Of a DNA stretch of 6,199 nt, positions 5,338 to 6,199 are shown piece by piece. This stretch comes from Candidatus Colwelliibacteriota bacterium. Its GTDB lineage: Bacteria; Patescibacteriota; Minisyncoccia; UBA6257; Colwellbacteraceae. The DNA is taken from contig JALOAR010000026.1 of the NCBI GenBank assembly GCA_023228665.1, forward strand, positions 1 through 6,199, in the 5' to 3' direction. A program made the position numbers and the translations under genes. The notes beneath the pieces were generated by a model that worked only from the letters and a program-made list of their open reading frames with translations, was not told where the DNA came from and did not search any database. Within the stretch, counting starts at the first letter, position 1. The number at the start of each line of letters is the position of its first letter.

Positions 5338-5432
5338 AGCGAAAGAGAGTGCTCGGGAAATGCCGGCTCTAAAACATAATACTAAATACTAATGAAAGAT
5401 ATTTTTAAGTAAAAAACAGATGAGGATCTCTG

Positions 5433-5503
5433 AAGCTGTTGATAGACACCAAAACCCGCCTTTTCGGCGGGTTTTGGGGCTTTATATAGATAGTCGACAG
5501 CTT
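5433..5503. repeat. Outer inverted repeat enclosing a terminator hairpin
   Basis: AAGCTGTTGA (5433-5442) pairs with TCGACAGCTT (5494-5503), 10 bp with one G-T wobble. The two arms enclose the intrinsic terminator at 5449-5477, giving a two-tier stem. The arms are followed or preceded by similar GATAG words (5441-5445 and 5489-5493). Confidence 0.5.
5449..5477. terminator. Strong intrinsic terminator between the DUF3800 and flippase genes
   Basis: CCAAAACCCGCC (5449-5460) pairs perfectly with GGCGGGTTTTGG (5466-5477) around a 5-base loop. On the minus strand it lies 108 bases past the DUF3800 stop and would end that transcript; the symmetric A/T tracts allow action in both directions. Confidence 0.8.
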
Positions 5504-5529
5504 GCTAAAAATTATAAATGGTTTATAAT
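5502..5529 (+). promoter_or_regulatory. Plus-strand promoter candidate
   Basis: TTGCTA (5502-5507) and a perfect TATAAT (5524-5529) are 16 bases apart on the plus strand. Transcription would start near 5536 and meet a plus-strand terminator about 44 bases later. It overlaps an AT-only hairpin, so the TATAAT may be fortuitous. Confidence 0.35.
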
Positions 5530-5533
5530 TTTT
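5507..5533. repeat. AT-only 12-bp inverted repeat
   Basis: AAAAATTATAAA (5507-5518) is exactly complementary to TTTATAATTTTT (5522-5533), with the loop TGG. Every stem base is A or T, so it is weak as RNA but would melt easily as DNA. Confidence 0.6.
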
Positions 5534-5541
5534 TCATAAAG

Positions 5542-5579
5542 AGTCGGTATATGAGCGGATAGCCATGACCGGCTTTTTT
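5542..5579 (+). terminator. Plus-strand intrinsic terminator candidate
   Basis: AGTCGGT (5542-5548) pairs with ACCGGCT (5568-5574), 7 bp with one G-U, followed directly by six T (5574-5579). On the minus strand the tail is poor (CTTTATG), so the better direction is plus, opposite to every protein gene here. Confidence 0.45.
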
Positions 5580-5584
5580 ATTAT

Positions 5585-6199
5585 TTAAACAAGAATTTCA
5601 AAGATACTAGGGTTATTACTATTGGACAATTTCTGATCAATCAACTTTTTAAATCTTAATTCTGTTTTACTCAGTTTTTTTATATTCACATTTCTTATCT
5701 TTAAGTTATAAAAAATTCTTCCCATTATGGCGAGGTTGTCTGCTGTTTGAATACTACTATCAAAGTTAAGCTTATTAACTAAGCTAATTGAAGTCATTTT
5801 ATTCCTATAGTCAAAACCTGATAGCCCTTCTGAAGGAAGACCAATTGATTGAAGTCTATTGTGGGTTTCTAATAAATATCTGTCTTGGTAAGGATCTGAT
5901 TCTGCAATAATCTTTCCTTTTCCATTTACTAAATAACTTTTTGTAAAATTTTCTATAACTTTAGCGTAAGATTTTTTTAAAATAGCTATATCATTCCATC
6001 CTATTTTTCTAGCTTTATTTTTGTCAGTTATAGTCATAATTATGGATATTTCCGATATAGAAATTATTTTTATAAACTCGTTCCAAAATTTTTCTTCAAT
6101 ATCCGGATCTAATAAAATAGAAAACTTACCTTTCTTTCTCAGTATATCTCGACAATGAAATACAATATCGGGATTTTTAAAGAACTTTTTCTTGATATT
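5585..6199 (-). CDS. DUF3800-type protein (N-terminus cut by window edge)
   Basis: The minus frame is open without a stop from the right edge to TAA at 5587-5585, giving 204 visible codons. The ATG at 6037 is internal, because the upstream codons encode family-like sequence: IVFHCRDILRKKGKFSILL, the 'FH..di....G.F' block of DUF3800. Later blocks also fit: ISIIMTITDK (strand then DK), KGKIIAESDPYQDRYLL (the E..-D block) and SIQTADNLAIMG, equivalent to the family's iqlADlla. The N-terminal acidic 'DESG' segment expected in the family would lie outside the window. The family has no settled function; an RNase H-like nuclease fold has been suggested and it is frequent near phage and mobile genes, but this is from memory. 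The gene is very AT-rich (local GC 20-30%) against about 45% in the flippase gene, which suggests recent acquisition. Confidence 0.72.
   Translation of the reverse strand, partial: NIKKKFFKNPDIVFHCRDILRKKGKFSILLDPDIEEKFWNEFIKIISISEISIIMTITDKNKARKIGWNDIAILKKSYAKVIENFTKSYLVNGKGKIIAESDPYQDRYLLETHNRLQSIGLPSEGLSGFDYRNKMTSISLVNKLNFDSSIQTADNLAIMGRIFYNLKIRNVNIKKLSKTELRFKKLIDQKLSNSNNPSIFEILV

Overview
The window is about 6.2 kb of gene-dense, moderately AT-rich bacterial DNA. Every protein gene I can support is on the minus strand and uses the standard code, with no in-frame TGA needing recoding. The gene set fits a member of the Candidate Phyla Radiation (Patescibacteria, Parcubacteria-like): a PaaX/Cas2-like regulator, a YruB-type glutaredoxin beside a small thioredoxin reductase, a one-repeat SPW membrane protein, a Wzx-type flippase and anchored proteins of unknown role. 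Weak or absent Shine-Dalgarno sequences and compact terminator/promoter junctions also fit. This assignment is inference from gene content, not from a marker gene.

Layout in the direction of transcription (right to left). A DUF3800-type gene runs in from the right edge (6199-5585, N-terminus missing) and is much more AT-rich than its neighbour. It is followed by a structured intergenic region (5324-5584) holding nested inverted repeats, a strong terminator hairpin, and a plus-strand promoter and terminator that could bound a short RNA. Next is a 479-residue polysaccharide flippase (5323-3884), then a terminator directly against an extended -10 promoter. That promoter drives a two-gene unit: a 54-residue SPW-repeat membrane protein (3730-3566) and, 2 nt later, a glutaredoxin-like protein (3563-3312). 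After another terminator comes a thioredoxin reductase-like flavoprotein (3242-2322) with its own promoter. A 179-base gap then carries two long inverted repeats, one a perfect 36-bp palindrome, and leads to an AT-rich PaaX/Cas2-like regulator (2142-1540). Last is a probable two-gene unit for the cell surface: a membrane-anchored protein with an NTF2-like C-terminus (1402-830) and a secreted zinc phospholipase C/P1 nuclease-type enzyme that runs off the left edge (791-1).

The glutaredoxin and the reductase are likely redox partners: NAD(P)H to FAD to the reductase CxxC to the glutaredoxin CxxC. The flippase implies surface polysaccharide export. The PaaX-like gene and the DUF3800 gene stand out by low GC and may be acquired. 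No stretch above 300 bases lacks a gene. No tRNA, rRNA, CRISPR array or transposase gene was seen.
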